Source: Amborella trichopoda
Lineage: Eukaryota; Streptophyta; Magnoliopsida; Amborellales; Amborellaceae
Direction: 5' to 3'
NCBI RefSeq assembly: GCF_000471905.2
Contig: NW_006499997.1
Span: 1,336,223 to 1,400,222, forward strand
DNA length: 64,000 bases
Positions 1-12,300 of this stretch are shown piece after piece. Below the pieces are notes generated by a model that was given only the letters and a program-made list of their open reading frames with translations, did not search any database and was not told where the DNA came from. Made by a program: the position numbers and the translations under genes. How positions within the stretch are numbered: the stretch's first letter is position 1; each line of letters opens with the position of its first letter.

Positions 1-310
1 GTCTCTCTATTTTTTTCTATTTAGTGTGGTCATGTAACGAATAGTATACTTCTATTACATATAATGTATCTTTTTAACAATGAGGACGTTATATTTTTTG
101 TTGTGTGCATGGTCCCAGCATAAATTTGCTGATTTAGTGTTCAATAGGCTTTTAATGCCCCTTTGCCTTAATACCTGGCCACAGTTATTTTTCAGTCTAA
201 CACTTAACTTTTGCCGGTTGTTGATTATTTGCTCTTGTATTAGGTACTTGTTAATGGTCACCTACCATAAATCCTGTACATGTTTCGTATAATTTGAGAG
301 TCTTTTGCAG
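1..310 (+). other. Intron sequence upstream of first visible exon
   Basis: T-rich non-coding DNA ending in a polypyrimidine/AG acceptor (tcttttgcag, 301-310). No exon of the RabGAP gene is visible here, so its N-terminal part lies to the left of the window. Confidence 0.7.
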
Positions 311-395
311 GTCTTGCATTCCCACCTCTCTACTTCTACAATGGAGGTGTTCGTGAGTTTCTAGCGACACTGAAGCAGCATGTTTTTCTTGTAAG
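311..395 (+). CDS. RabGAP exon (first visible)
   Basis: Visible residues 1-29. The first two bases complete a glycine codon from an upstream exon, and the last two (AG) begin an arginine completed by the first base of the next exon. Encodes LAFPPLYFYNGGVREFL and then KQHVFLV. A donor at 391 also exists, but it would put a TGA in the next exon, so the donor at 396 was chosen. Confidence 0.92.
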
Positions 396-3300
396 GTTGG
401 CTTTCACTTTTTCGAGATGCCCTTTTTCTTTGGTACTAATTATCCAACGTGTAATTTTGTCAACTTTTTTGTGACTTGTTGACTATTGGAACTAATTGTG
501 ACTGTGTTCAAGGTGGAATTCCAATTGCTACTGCATATCCTTATTTTTAAACTTAGTTTTGTCACTCTTTTTTTTGAATTACTTTAAGACATTGGAAATT
601 ATTTCTCTTCTTTTTTACACCATCTCAGGCAGCTTTTAGGTTTATACAGTTTTTCATTGCCATTTGGGGCTTAATGTTTTCTGCTCTGAATCTACCTCCC
701 TGGTTATCACTATTTTATGATTCTTTGGTTTTAGACTTTCTGTTGTTAGTCTCACTCAATTAAGAAAATGCATCTTTCTGTTTGTTTTTACTTTTCCGTT
801 TAGGTATGTTAGCTATTAAGATAGTAATTGACACCTGTAAATTTCAGGTCTGCAGATGATGCAAATGTATTTCTTGTTAATGATCTTCAAGATCCTCTCC
901 AGGTTTGCAATTTTTGACTATCCAATATTTAACGATTTTCTTATTGAAAATATTTTAATGTTGCTTTATGGGTTTTAATGCCATAGAGTATTTTCTGACA
1001 TTTTATCAAGTATATATTATGACAGTAATCATTTTTGCTAGCTTTCAACATCTTAGATAGCTTTCAACAACATAGGATTTTACCAACTTAATAACATTGC
1101 ATTCTTATATTTCTAAGAGAAGAAGAAGAATAAGAATATAAGAATATATTAACTTCATAAAAAAAAACATTGCATTCTTATATTTGTGTTGACATTGGAT
1201 GTTATAATGTTTGAATATGTTAGCTGATAGATACAGTTATCCTGCATTACAAGGTAGTACTATGTAGTGTGAGCTCTATGATGTTAAAATGTAGATACAC
1301 ATAGTACAGTATGATAGAAGTGGGTTGGCTTTCTTGGTGTTTAGCTCTTCTCTATTGACCCCCTGAGTAGGCAAAGGCATAGAGTTCTTGGCCTGATTGG
1401 TATCCCAAGTGACTTGAGGAAAGGAAGTGTCCAGGAAACCTTTAATTCTAGTTTAATTGATTTTTCAACACTGCTTCTCATGTACCTATCAAATAATCTA
1501 TAGCTAGTTGCTTTGTGGCCTAGAAAATTGGAGAGATAACCCTCTGAGCCTAGTCAAAAGAGCTTTTGTTTCTGCTCAAGTAGAGCCCCGTGGTCCTAGT
1601 GGTCAGGTGAAAGCGCTTAACACTGAGCCTTCTCCATCCCTATGAAGGCTTCTCATTCTAGAAGTTCCATGATTTCCGAGTGAGCTGGTGCCTCCCATCA
1701 GCTTCAAAGTCTTCCTGTGGTTTTCTTGCGTTATGTCTGCAATTCCTGACTTTGTTGACATTGTCCATTCTTGAACCCAAACTTACATCCTGATTTTACA
1801 TAACTACTTTCACCAATGAATTGATAGGAGTCATAATCCTTAATTTAGCATGTTACCAGCACTTATTTGCATATGAGTCCTCTCACTTGTTGACCATTAA
1901 ATATCAAATTCAGGGCGTGATGAGATCCTGTCAGTGGTACTCAGTCACTTGTGCATAGGCAGTTCAGTTTTGTATTTATGTATTCTATTGTAGTTTATTG
2001 TCTTTTAGGTGTTAATGTTTTTTTATATTTGTTGACCTTGTAAATGTGCTAATGATATACTGAGATGTGAATCCTGTTATATATGTTTGCTGTTTCTTTT
2101 TGTTGCTTTTCACTTGTTGATTTTGTTACACATCCATGCATGCATCCATCTTGGCGTGTGTTTTCACATGCAGTTATACATTCAAGCAACATGATTACAT
2201 ATGCGTGTGTTGGGTGAGTTACTGGTATTACTTTGTGTGGGTGCATAAATCATTCTGTTGCATGTGTGTTTTGCACACGCATTTAATTTATTGAGCAGTA
2301 TGGATTTTCATGTCACATGTTGCTCCGTGAACTGTGCCATTTTCCATCTTTATCTTTTGCGGTATTCTTGGAAGTTGATATTTGGAGTGTTATCTAGAAA
2401 GATTGACCAAATGATAAGTGAAACCAATGATCTATTGGTTTTGCAGATTCCTTACATATTATATGTATCCAATTCTTGTGAATATTTGTAATTTATTGCT
2501 TGAACTTGTGAAAAATGATCTATTGGTTTTGTATATGCCTTGCAAATTATATGTACGCAATTCTTGCGAATATTTGTAATTTATTACTTGAACTTGTGAA
2601 ACTTGAAACAATCCAGCTATGGGGTATTGGCTGACTCACTTATTCATATGCGTTCCCCCTCCAAAATACATGTTAAACATATATTTTTGATTCCAATTTT
2701 TAGGGATCGATAATCTCAACCATGAGGATTATGAATATAAAAAAAATAAATGTTTAAAAATTTGGAATTTGAGTTTTTTGTTTTTTTTTGAAATTTTTTC
2801 ACCCCATCAATCCCTCTTTATTGCTCCCATATTAAAAATGGGCATTTGATAGTCAAAGCGGACACATGCCTCCATTGACTCATGAAACACTTACCAACTT
2901 AAAATGTTGCTTGCAGATTTGTTTTTCATGTGAATTCATCTATCAAAAGTGTCATGCTTTGAGATCGGCATGTATGATCTCTCTCTCTCTCTCACAATGT
3001 TTTAAAAAACGGCGAGTCGAACCGGACTCGCCCGGTTCGACTCGGAAACACGTGTGCCCATGCCGGTTCCAACCAAAAACCGAGAACCGCCCGGTTTTAG
3101 AGTGGAACCATCGGTTCCCATTCGGTTCTATCCGGTTCAGCCCGGTTCTAGAGTGGAACCGCCGGTTCCCATCCGGTTCAGCCCGGTTCACACACGTAAC
3201 ACATGACACTCACGTGCGAGTTTGCCCCACGCACGTGCGAGTGTGCCCCATGCACACTCACACGCGCACGTGTGTCCGAGCGCACGTGCGAGTGTGCCCC

Positions 3301-6300
3301 ACACACACTTACACGTGCACACGTGTGTTCAAGCGCACATGCGAGCGTGCCCTAGGCACACTCACACGTGCACACGTGTGACCAAGCGCACGTGCGAGCG
3401 TGCCCCACGCACACTCACACACGCACACGTGTGACCAAGCGCACGTGCGAGCGTGCCCCCACGCACACTCACACGTGCACACGTGTGTTCAAGCGCACGT
3501 GCGAGGTTGCCCTAATATTCTTATATATATTTTATATTTTATATTGCATAGGTATTTATATACCAAAGTTGAATACNNNNNNNNNNNNNNNNNNNNNNNN
3601 NNNNNNNNNNNNNNNNNNNNNNNNNNNNNNNNNNNNNNNNNNNNNNNNNNNNNNNNNNNNNNNNNNNNNNNNNNNNNNNNNNNNNNNNNNNNNNNNNNNN
3701 NNNNNNNNNNNNNNNNNNNNNNNNNNNNNNNNNNNNNNNNNNNNNNNNNNNNNNNNNNNNNNNNNNNNNNNNNNNNNNNNNNNNNNNNNNNNNNNNNNNN
3801 NNNNNNNNNNNNNNNNNNNNNNNNNNNNNNNNNNNNNNNNNNNNNNNNNNNNNNNNNNNNNNNNNNNNNNNNNNNNNNNNNNNNNNNNNNNNNNNNNNNN
3901 NNNNNNNNNNNNNNNNNNNNNNNNNNNNNNNNNNNNNNNNNNNNNNNNNNNNNNNNNNNNNNNNNNNNNNNNNNNNNNNNNNNNNNNNNNNNNNNNNNNN
4001 NNNNNNNNNNNNNNNNNNNNNNNNNNNNNNNNNNNNNNNNNNNNNNNNNNNNNNNNNNNNNNNNNNNNNNNNNNNNNNNNNNNNNNNNNNNNNNNNNNNN
4101 NNNNNNNNNNNNNNNNNNNNNNNNNNNNNNNNNNNNNNNNNNNNNNNNNNNNNNNNNNNNNNNNNNNNNNNNNNNNNNGCAATTTATAATCACATGTAGT
4201 TAGATGGCTTGATGGTTATGACTTTGATTTTTTTACTGAGGTCCCAAGGTCGAATCCCCTTGGGCATCCCTTTGGGCATGTGTTGCATTCGAATCCCCTT
4301 GCGGATGTGTTGCATTTTTGTTGTGTATATAGTGATTGGTATAAATATAAATATTTTTGTTGTATTCGAATCCCCTTGGGCATGTGTTGCATTTTTGTTG
4401 TATATATAGTGGTTGGTATAAATATAAATATTTTTGTTGTGTATATAGTGGTTGGTATAAATATAAATATTTTTGTAAATAATATAAATGACATAAAAAA
4501 ATGAAAAATAAAAAAAATTAATTTTTTATATAACAGTTAATTTTTGTTGTATATAGTGGTATAATTATTTTTGTAAATAATATGAAAGGTATAAAAAAAA
4601 TAAAAATAAAAAGTTTATTCTATTTGAATCTCCATCTTGCTACTAACAATCTCTTTTACTAAATTTATTATAGAAACCTAAAAAAATAAATTTTTGAAAA
4701 ATTGAAGTGTTATTTCCAAAATTTGTGCGCATTTTATTAATTTTTACATTGATAACCAAATCTTTTATTTTATTTATGAATTTTTACATTATAAATCATG
4801 TAATGTACTATTTTTCTTATAGTTGTCAATAATACATTTTAAATTAGATAATATTATAAAATATTTTTAATTTGTTATTATTTGTCTAATAAAATAATTA
4901 TAAAATGTAAACTAATAATTATAATTTCAGTATATAATATTATAATTAGTGAGGTTGTAATAATTTTGGATTATAGTTAGTTAGGCTGTAATAGTTTGGG
5001 TTTTTTTAGCGGGTTAGGGTTTCGCCAAAACGAGATTTTAATGGCAATTCTTTCATTGATTAGTCGACTCTTTATAATAGTCTATATATAATTATATATT
5101 TTATCCATTATAATTCTATGATTTTTCTTTTATGTGATGCAAATTTAATAGTTAAAATAAGTTTATACAGGGAAAGAATATCTCAATATTCACAAATTGA
5201 TAAAAAAAATGAAATTTAATAATGCAGTGCCTTCATTTTTTATTGGATTCCTAAAAAACAACATTTATAATGAATTTTAATAATTTTTTTGGATTTTTTT
5301 GAAGCTTTAATCCGACCGATTCAATCAATTCTCGATCCGGATCGTCGATTCGCCGATCTGGATTGGTTTTTGAGGTGCCCGATCCCGGTCACCGATCCGC
5401 TTTTTAAACCATTGCTCTCTCATGATCATTTTGTGGGCATGACTGATGCAGAGAAGTCTTTCCTCTTTGGAGCTACCTAGGGCGGTGCCTGTTGCGAATG
5501 TAGCATCTTCAAGCAGCTCCTTGGCTTCAGTTCATTCAGATGATAACTCCAACCAGAGGAGTAATGCAGATTACCATGATAGCAGTTTTTCCCCTACTGA
5601 ATCTGTTGGTAGACATAGGCAAAAGGTTCGAGACCCAGCTCGTGATCTGTCGATTCAAGTTCTGGAGAAGTTTTCCCTCGTTACGAAGTTTGCCCGTGAA
5701 ACAACTTCGCATCTCCTCCGTGAAAGTCAAATTTTTGACAACATTGGTGGCTATGAAAAGCAGCAACAAGTACATTCTAGTCCTGTGAAAAATCAAGTTG
5801 GTGGAGATCCTGTCTCGCAAGAACTGCAAGATAAGAACCAAATTATTTCTGATCCTTTGGAGGTTAGCTTTTCCATCCTCCCTCCATATGTTTGAAAATG
5901 CTATCTAATAGAAACTTCTGACTTGTGGTGTATCTGATATTTTTACAAAAGCCTACCATATTCAAAGAGTGGGGATGTTTCACGTTGTTTATGTCTCTAA
6001 AGAAAATATACTCCAGAGGGAAATAAAACATGGTTTTTTTTTTTTTTATTTCTTTAAACTTTATCTGTCACATTTTTTAAGTTGACCTGTCAATGATGTA
6101 TTTCTTGCCACGGCTAGAATTTTTGACATATTTGTATTCAGATTGTTATTTTGTTTCTTATCATTATTACTATTTTTTGAGCCTAAAGAGTCCCAATAGC
6201 ATTTATATATCCATAATATGTAATATGGCCAGTTAGTGGGTCATAGGAATCTTGTTATCAATGTTTTGGTTTTTTGTTCTTGTGATTCTTTCACTTGTTA

Positions 6301-9300
6301 ACATCCGTGTTCTATTGACTTTAAGGTACTTCCTATATTCCTCTTCACTTGGTTCTCATCTGGTCTTCTCCATAATGATTTTGCAGACCATGAACTGTTG
6401 TTTCTTTGATTATTTCAATATATTTATATCGTTTATGCAACCATATTAAGGATGTGCTGCTATTAGTAGGATATCGCATGCTAATTTGTGAAAGATTGTT
6501 ATGGTGGGAAATTGATATGAAATTTGTTGGTGGGAGTTGAAATAAATGGCATAGTTCCCCATGTTCTATTTATTCTTGAGTCGGCAAATGCAAGAGCAGT
6601 TATACTCTTTCTGCATAATCTGCAGTTTGTAGGATCTGTGCTATTATGTAAGAAGATGCCCAAAGGTTCATGTTGTGCTCCGAGGTTTCTATATGTTGTT
6701 CTCCTCTCTCTAGTGTTTCCCCTTTTCTCGCAAAAAATGTTGGAAATGTTCACACTTCTTTTTTTTTTATTCTCTTTTTTACGACATTAAGGAATTCCAA
6801 GTGTTCCTGGGGGCTGTAAGTGCTTTTAGTGCTTGCACTCTAAGCACCTCTTCAAGACGTGTTTCAATATTGTGGCAATTGGCTCTCCTTTGGCAATCTT
6901 CAGTTGGTGATTGAATTTGTTGAGCATGCTCTCCTGATAGGTTCTTTTTTTCCCCTTGATGTAAGTGAATGCAGAAGACCATTTCTTGTGAGGTGGATTT
7001 CTTGTACCCTAATTCTATGTATGTTATATTAGAACAACTTAAAAGGAAAAAGTGTAATTTTTCGAGCATGCAGAATCCTTCTTACACTATAATCTGGAGA
7101 AAACTTTTTGGTGTGGTTTATTAATTCACGACTTGGGCTAATTTTTCTTTTATTTTCTGGGGCTGCAAGTCATTTAATATGCTAATGATTTGGACCGATT
7201 TTCTAGCCTTTGTGGTTAGCATTGCTCATCAAGTTACCCTTATACGAAGTCATATTTCAAGTAATCTATGCTTGATATAACATCTAACTGGTCTGGTAAG
7301 ACCAATTCGCGTGCCAAAACCATCTGATTCGAGACCCCTGTTCTTGTCAAACAGAAAATAGCTTGTAGAAATGGAAAATTGTGTGAAGCAGCAGCTACCC
7401 TAGTGGGAACCTTTGAGCTTATCGATAGTAAGGAGGTATATGAAGGAGCTTACTGATATGTACTTTTCATTATTTGATTTACAGTTTTGTCATGCTCTTT
7501 GTATTTTACAGAAGTATCTTTAACGTAATTTGCTATGGCTAGAACAGAACTTACATCAGATCCTTCACCATTTTACCATTGAGTCATCAGTATTCAGTAT
7601 ATCTGAAGTGTCAAACTGAATGTTTCTTAATTCTCAGAAGTTTCAATTCTTGATTGGAAATCTCAAGCTCTTAAGAGCCCGATCCTCAACAATGCGCATT
7701 ACATTCTGGGGAGTTCATGCATCATCCTTTCTCAGTATAGTGTAATTTCTGTAATTTTTATTGAACTTTTTTGTTTCATGATTTTGCAGTGAAATGCTGC
7801 ATCATAAATATGTGCAAATGGAGTAAGTCAGCTCTTTTCTGAAGACATAAGAAAACTTGACCCCTTCTAACCACACTTTATAGTTTCTTGTCTGCACAAG
7901 TTCTGTGATGACTTTACGTGTCATGTGCAGAGTGTATTTGTGAATATTTACTCTTGGTGTTTGTTCTGTGTGCACCTCAAAATTTTGATCATTTGATTCT
8001 CTCTGTGGAAAACCTATTTTATAGCTGAGGTGCGGTTCAGTATTGCGATTGTGGTGGCTAACTTTCTGATTTTTTGGAATGAATCTTGGCATCAGTCATC
8101 TATGGATTAGAGCCTTAGACCACATTCTTTTAGTTCCAGTCACATGCAGCCTAGTTGACTTAGGTATGGTAATTAGTTGATTGTCCTAGATGATGACATT
8201 CTCTAGTTCTTCGTCTAATGGGGTCAAATGTAACTAACTAAAGCATGGCTACCATACCTATCTTCTGAATGTCATTACAGATGTTGCCTGCTGCTGCCCC
8301 TTTGTCTCTTACCCCCATTATGTGCATCTTCTGGGAACTCAAGGAAGACGCGTAGAGGGAGGTTGAGGAGCAAAAGTAACATGTAGAAACTGGGTCAATG
8401 GTTAGGAATGTGGGGTTTAAAATAAAACTCAAGTCTGTTGTACAATTGCAGGTATTGGGAAGAAACCAGAAGTGCCACAGAAGGGAACCTATATGGAAAG
8501 CCATTGGTTTGAGGCATGTCATAAGGGATTGAGAGGCATATTGACCCGTTAATGGTTTAGTGTTTGCAAATAGGAAGGGGTGTGGGTATCGGATGTCTAA
8601 GACCAATGAAAAATTTTTGGTTGGGAAATGGCTCTGGTGTTTTCTCCTGGATTCAGACAGCCCTTGAATTAGTTCATTGCCTTGTATATAAGTGTTGACG
8701 GTGATTATTGAGGATTTTTGGTATGTCTTTCGGTTATGGGGATATTGCTTGTCGTTTCCTTTTTGGGAACATACTTAGGGTAAAGGATGGGTGTAGAGGT
8801 GAGCTTGCCACTAACGAACTAGGAAAAATCATAGTTGTTGGAAACACTTGGGAACCCGTAACGTTTTAGGAACTGGAATCGCAGCTGGCTAGAAGATTCT
8901 TGTCTTAGGAAATCTTTGTCGTACAATAGGAATCTCTAGGAACTAGATTCCTAGTTTTTGAGAATCGTGTTTCGACCAAAATAGATCAATGTTTCATCCA
9001 CATATGGAATCGAGAATTCCGTCATCTTTGGAATCGAGATTCCCATTCCCTTGGAATCAATACTCCATGGGTCAAGATTCATTAATATGCGGAATTGAGT
9101 TTCCGACATCTATGAAATCGAGTTTCTGACATCTGTGGAAGAGAGATATGTCGTTGTTTCCAAATGTGATTCTAACAAATGTGATTCTAACACATTTGGA
9201 ATCAAGTTTCTAAAGTATATGGATAAGAGATCCGTGCCAGTTTGAGATCAAGATTTACAATAATATGGACTATAGAATGCGTTTGATAACCCCTACCAAG

Positions 9301-12300
9301 AATCGAGATTTCATTTTTATGGAGAAGGAAGCCACAAGCACATCTTCAGCCTCATCACCTTTAGAACCTATATTGGATGTCTCTTATTAGAAAGTTTCCC
9401 AAATTTTAAAGTGATTGTGTTGACTATTGAACTTACGGTCATTATATACAAAAGACAAGTATTTCTAAATTGTTATTTTGACTTTATTAAAATAAATACA
9501 AAATAGGATTATGTTTACGCCATGGTTTTACTTTTAATTGTATGTGTTGTATTTATCAGCTATATTTTAAATTTAAAGTAAATGCCATCCAGGGTGGTAC
9601 AAGTAAAATAATGAAACCATGCAACCCCTAGAAGCATTCGAAGGAAGATTTCTACTCCAATTAACGTGGAATCAAGATTTAATCATCACTGGAATCCATA
9701 TTCGATATATTTGGGAACGTTTACCCACAATTAATGGGTTAAAGTTTCTAAAAATGTGTTGGATCGAGATTCCGAAACTAAGGAATTGAGTTTCCCTGGT
9801 GTTGATAAATGGTTTCTAAATGTGTCGAATTGAGATTCCGATGTGTCGAATTGAGTTCCGAAACTAAGGAACTAAGATGTGTCGAATTGAGATTCCGAAA
9901 TTAAGGAATCAAATTTCCTTGGTTCCGAAAAACGGTTTTCGTGGAAATTCCTTAACGACAACGCGGAATTGGGTTTGGAAACCGGAAATGCGAGGCCGGT
10001 GTAGAGATTCCGGTAACTATGGGAAAAATCACCGTCAGTCGAAGTAATAATGTCCCCTAATATTGAATATCTACTTCACATGAATTTGTTTTGCACAAAG
10101 ATAGTTTGGATTGTAGAGAAATTATCAAAACACCAAAAACTTTGTAATTTTCCCATGACTTTTGCATAACCTAAATGGCCTCTGGTCAGAAAAAAATGAT
10201 CAATTTTTTTTTAAATTACTCAGGTAAGTTTGGACATTTTTAAGCAAGTAAAAGATCAAAGTTGCTTTGGCTTAAAGTTAACCAAATACCCTTGATTGTG
10301 ACAAATTGTAGATAATTAGTTTTTGGATTTGCAAAGAATTAAATCATTTTAATTTTTTTAACAGCAATTCCTAGAAAACAAGGACCTATGGAAGATCAAT
10401 GCATGTGCTCCACTTTTTGTAAAATATTTGGATTCGTGGCTGTAAAACGACATGTCAGATCTTAGTTCAATGTTTCTTCTGTTCTACCACATCACATCTC
10501 TTTTTTTTTTTACCACATCAGGCTTATAACAATCTAGTCGCTGCTTGAGTCCCACACATGAGAAGTTTATTCTCCAAGTACATGATCATATTTGTTTCAA
10601 AGTATTGAGTCTTTTCTGCAGCTTGAGAGAACCGTAATCCCTAGTCTGTAATGATATTGTTCTCTTATTGTTGTTGATTTTTTGTGCTTGTATATCCTGT
10701 TATTATTTTACTTTTTGCTTCTATGTTTTCTTATAAGAGTTGGATCGTGCAGGATGTACTGATCAATTGATAATCACTTGCATGTGTTGAAGTAGCTGTA
10801 ACCTGGGTCCTGGAGATTTTATTAATTTTTTCCTCTTTAGTTTTGTGTGGGGTATGATTTAATGTTTGGCTTTGAAATTTGTCAACTTTATTTGCCGTGC
10901 GGAGGAGAAAATGGCAAGCTGCCTTCAAGTTGCTGTAGACATGTGTTATGACCATATGGGCCTATGTTCTTGACCGACCTCTTTTGCATGAAATGGATGG
11001 CCCTGGCTTCTGTGGAGGACCTCATGGTAAGGTGTGTCTCTATTGCGATCCCATTTAGGGGTCAAGTGCTTTGGCCCACTGAGTGGTATGGCCATCATTT
11101 GATGTATTTGGAAATAGCAGAATGGTTGTATATCTATGGATCAGATGGTGCACGAGTTGGTCCTCAAGGAGAGGATTATGATTATGGTGATCTAGTGGAC
11201 TTTGCTTCGATTAAAGTTTTGAATTTTCAAGGCCATTGACATAGTCAAGGATTGAATGATTTTGCTTTGTCTGGTACATCTTTGGCTTCAGCCCAGAACA
11301 GTTTGGATTGCTTTGGTGGGGGGCACGATGATGCTACTTTAATGGATGTTCACGAGGTGGTCTAGGACTGGTAGGTATGGGTTGGATTATTTGGTGATGA
11401 AGAAAGTGGGAAGCTTAAAAGCTATTCATGCCCACTGAGGACATGAGAGGCTCATGCATTGCTTACAGGTCAATGGATATGTCCTCTTCTGTCTTAGGAA
11501 TTGTTTAGCTGTAAAAGGAGATGTCTTAATCTCACAAGATGGGCTCGTACAGAGTCTTCTATTCTGTAGAAGATGCATATGATATTTAGTGAGATCTTCA
11601 ACATTTATGATGCTAATGGTGTGGTATTAGTGCACACTCTTATGGCAGCTAACCAAGGGTTTGATACCCTTTCTGATCTAGGGGTTATTTAAGACTCACT
11701 GTATGTTGAAGCAATTTTCAGTGTTGGAATCTTGGGATGTTGTCTTGATATCTCTAGACATTTGTTTTTTGTTTTCAAGTTGCTTCATAATTTTGTTCAA
11801 GTAAGAAATTTTTTTGTTGATGATAAAAAAACTATGTGGTTGGTTTGATATTTGTGTTTAACTACATAAGCGGTTTTGCTTGTCTGAATTCTTGGTGAGC
11901 TCATCTTGTTGCTTCTTATCTCTACATTTAGTACACTTGACATCCTAATTTCGTGTGAGAGCATTTTAGCCTGTAATTTTTTTGTCAAATACTTTAAGAT
12001 GTTTGTGAAATTGTGCTCTATATTATATGCTTACATAAATTTATAATGCAGTTGTATGGTTTTGTCTCTTTGTATTTCCTTATGATTTCCATGCTTGCTT
12101 TTAATTGCAATGGTTTAATTTGGCAGGCAGAGCAACAATCTCTTGTTTGGGGGAAGCCACGACTCCCTCCTCTTGGACATGAAGAGGTATTTTGCTGTGT
12201 GGGTCAAATATATGGACATATGTTTCATCTTGTGTGGAGTCCTTTGGTTGTTCCTCAGTAACATTGTTAAAATTTGTGTTACTTTATTATCATATATAAC

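Larger units (their letters stand above)
2995..5414. mobile_element. Non-autonomous hAT-type element, copy A
   Basis: Terminal inverted repeats CAATGTTTTAAAAAACGG (left) and CCGCTTTTTAAACCATTG (right). Flanked by an exact 8-bp duplication ctctctca (2987-2994 and 5415-5422), the hAT hallmark. The left end carries a perfect 13-bp inverted repeat, arms 3013-3025 and 3032-3044, built from GAACCGG/CCGGTTC words. The right end is rich in GATCCGG/CGATTCGCCGAT words. The interior holds a CACGTG-rich satellite, an assembly gap and AT-rich repeats. No transposase is seen, although 602 bp are unread. The element shares both ends with 24761-26200 and sits in intron 2, ending 37 bp before exon 3. Confidence 0.88.

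Noticed and set aside
1580-1700. Possible SINE: gtggtcctagtggtcagg resembles a pol III A box
   Set aside because: No convincing B box at the right distance and no A-rich tail or target duplication.
2866-3434. Overlapping open frames of 70-171 aa on both strands
   Set aside because: They translate the hAT terminus and the CACGTG satellite. Composition is repeat-driven (His/Thr/Arg/Cys) with no domain.
3368-4203. Open frames of 200-270 aa across the first gap
   Set aside because: Mostly unread bases (X); the readable ends are repeat sequence.
4246-4275. tRNA T-loop-like ggtcgaatcccc
   Set aside because: Part of a tandem repeat in hAT copy A; no cloverleaf can be formed around it.
7290-7350. 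Possible SINE B box (gattcgagacccc)
   Set aside because: No matching A box upstream, no tail, no flanking repeat.
10964-11239. 91-aa open frame in intron 3
   Set aside because: No recognised domain, lies between exons of the RabGAP and would break its frame; no splice signals in register.
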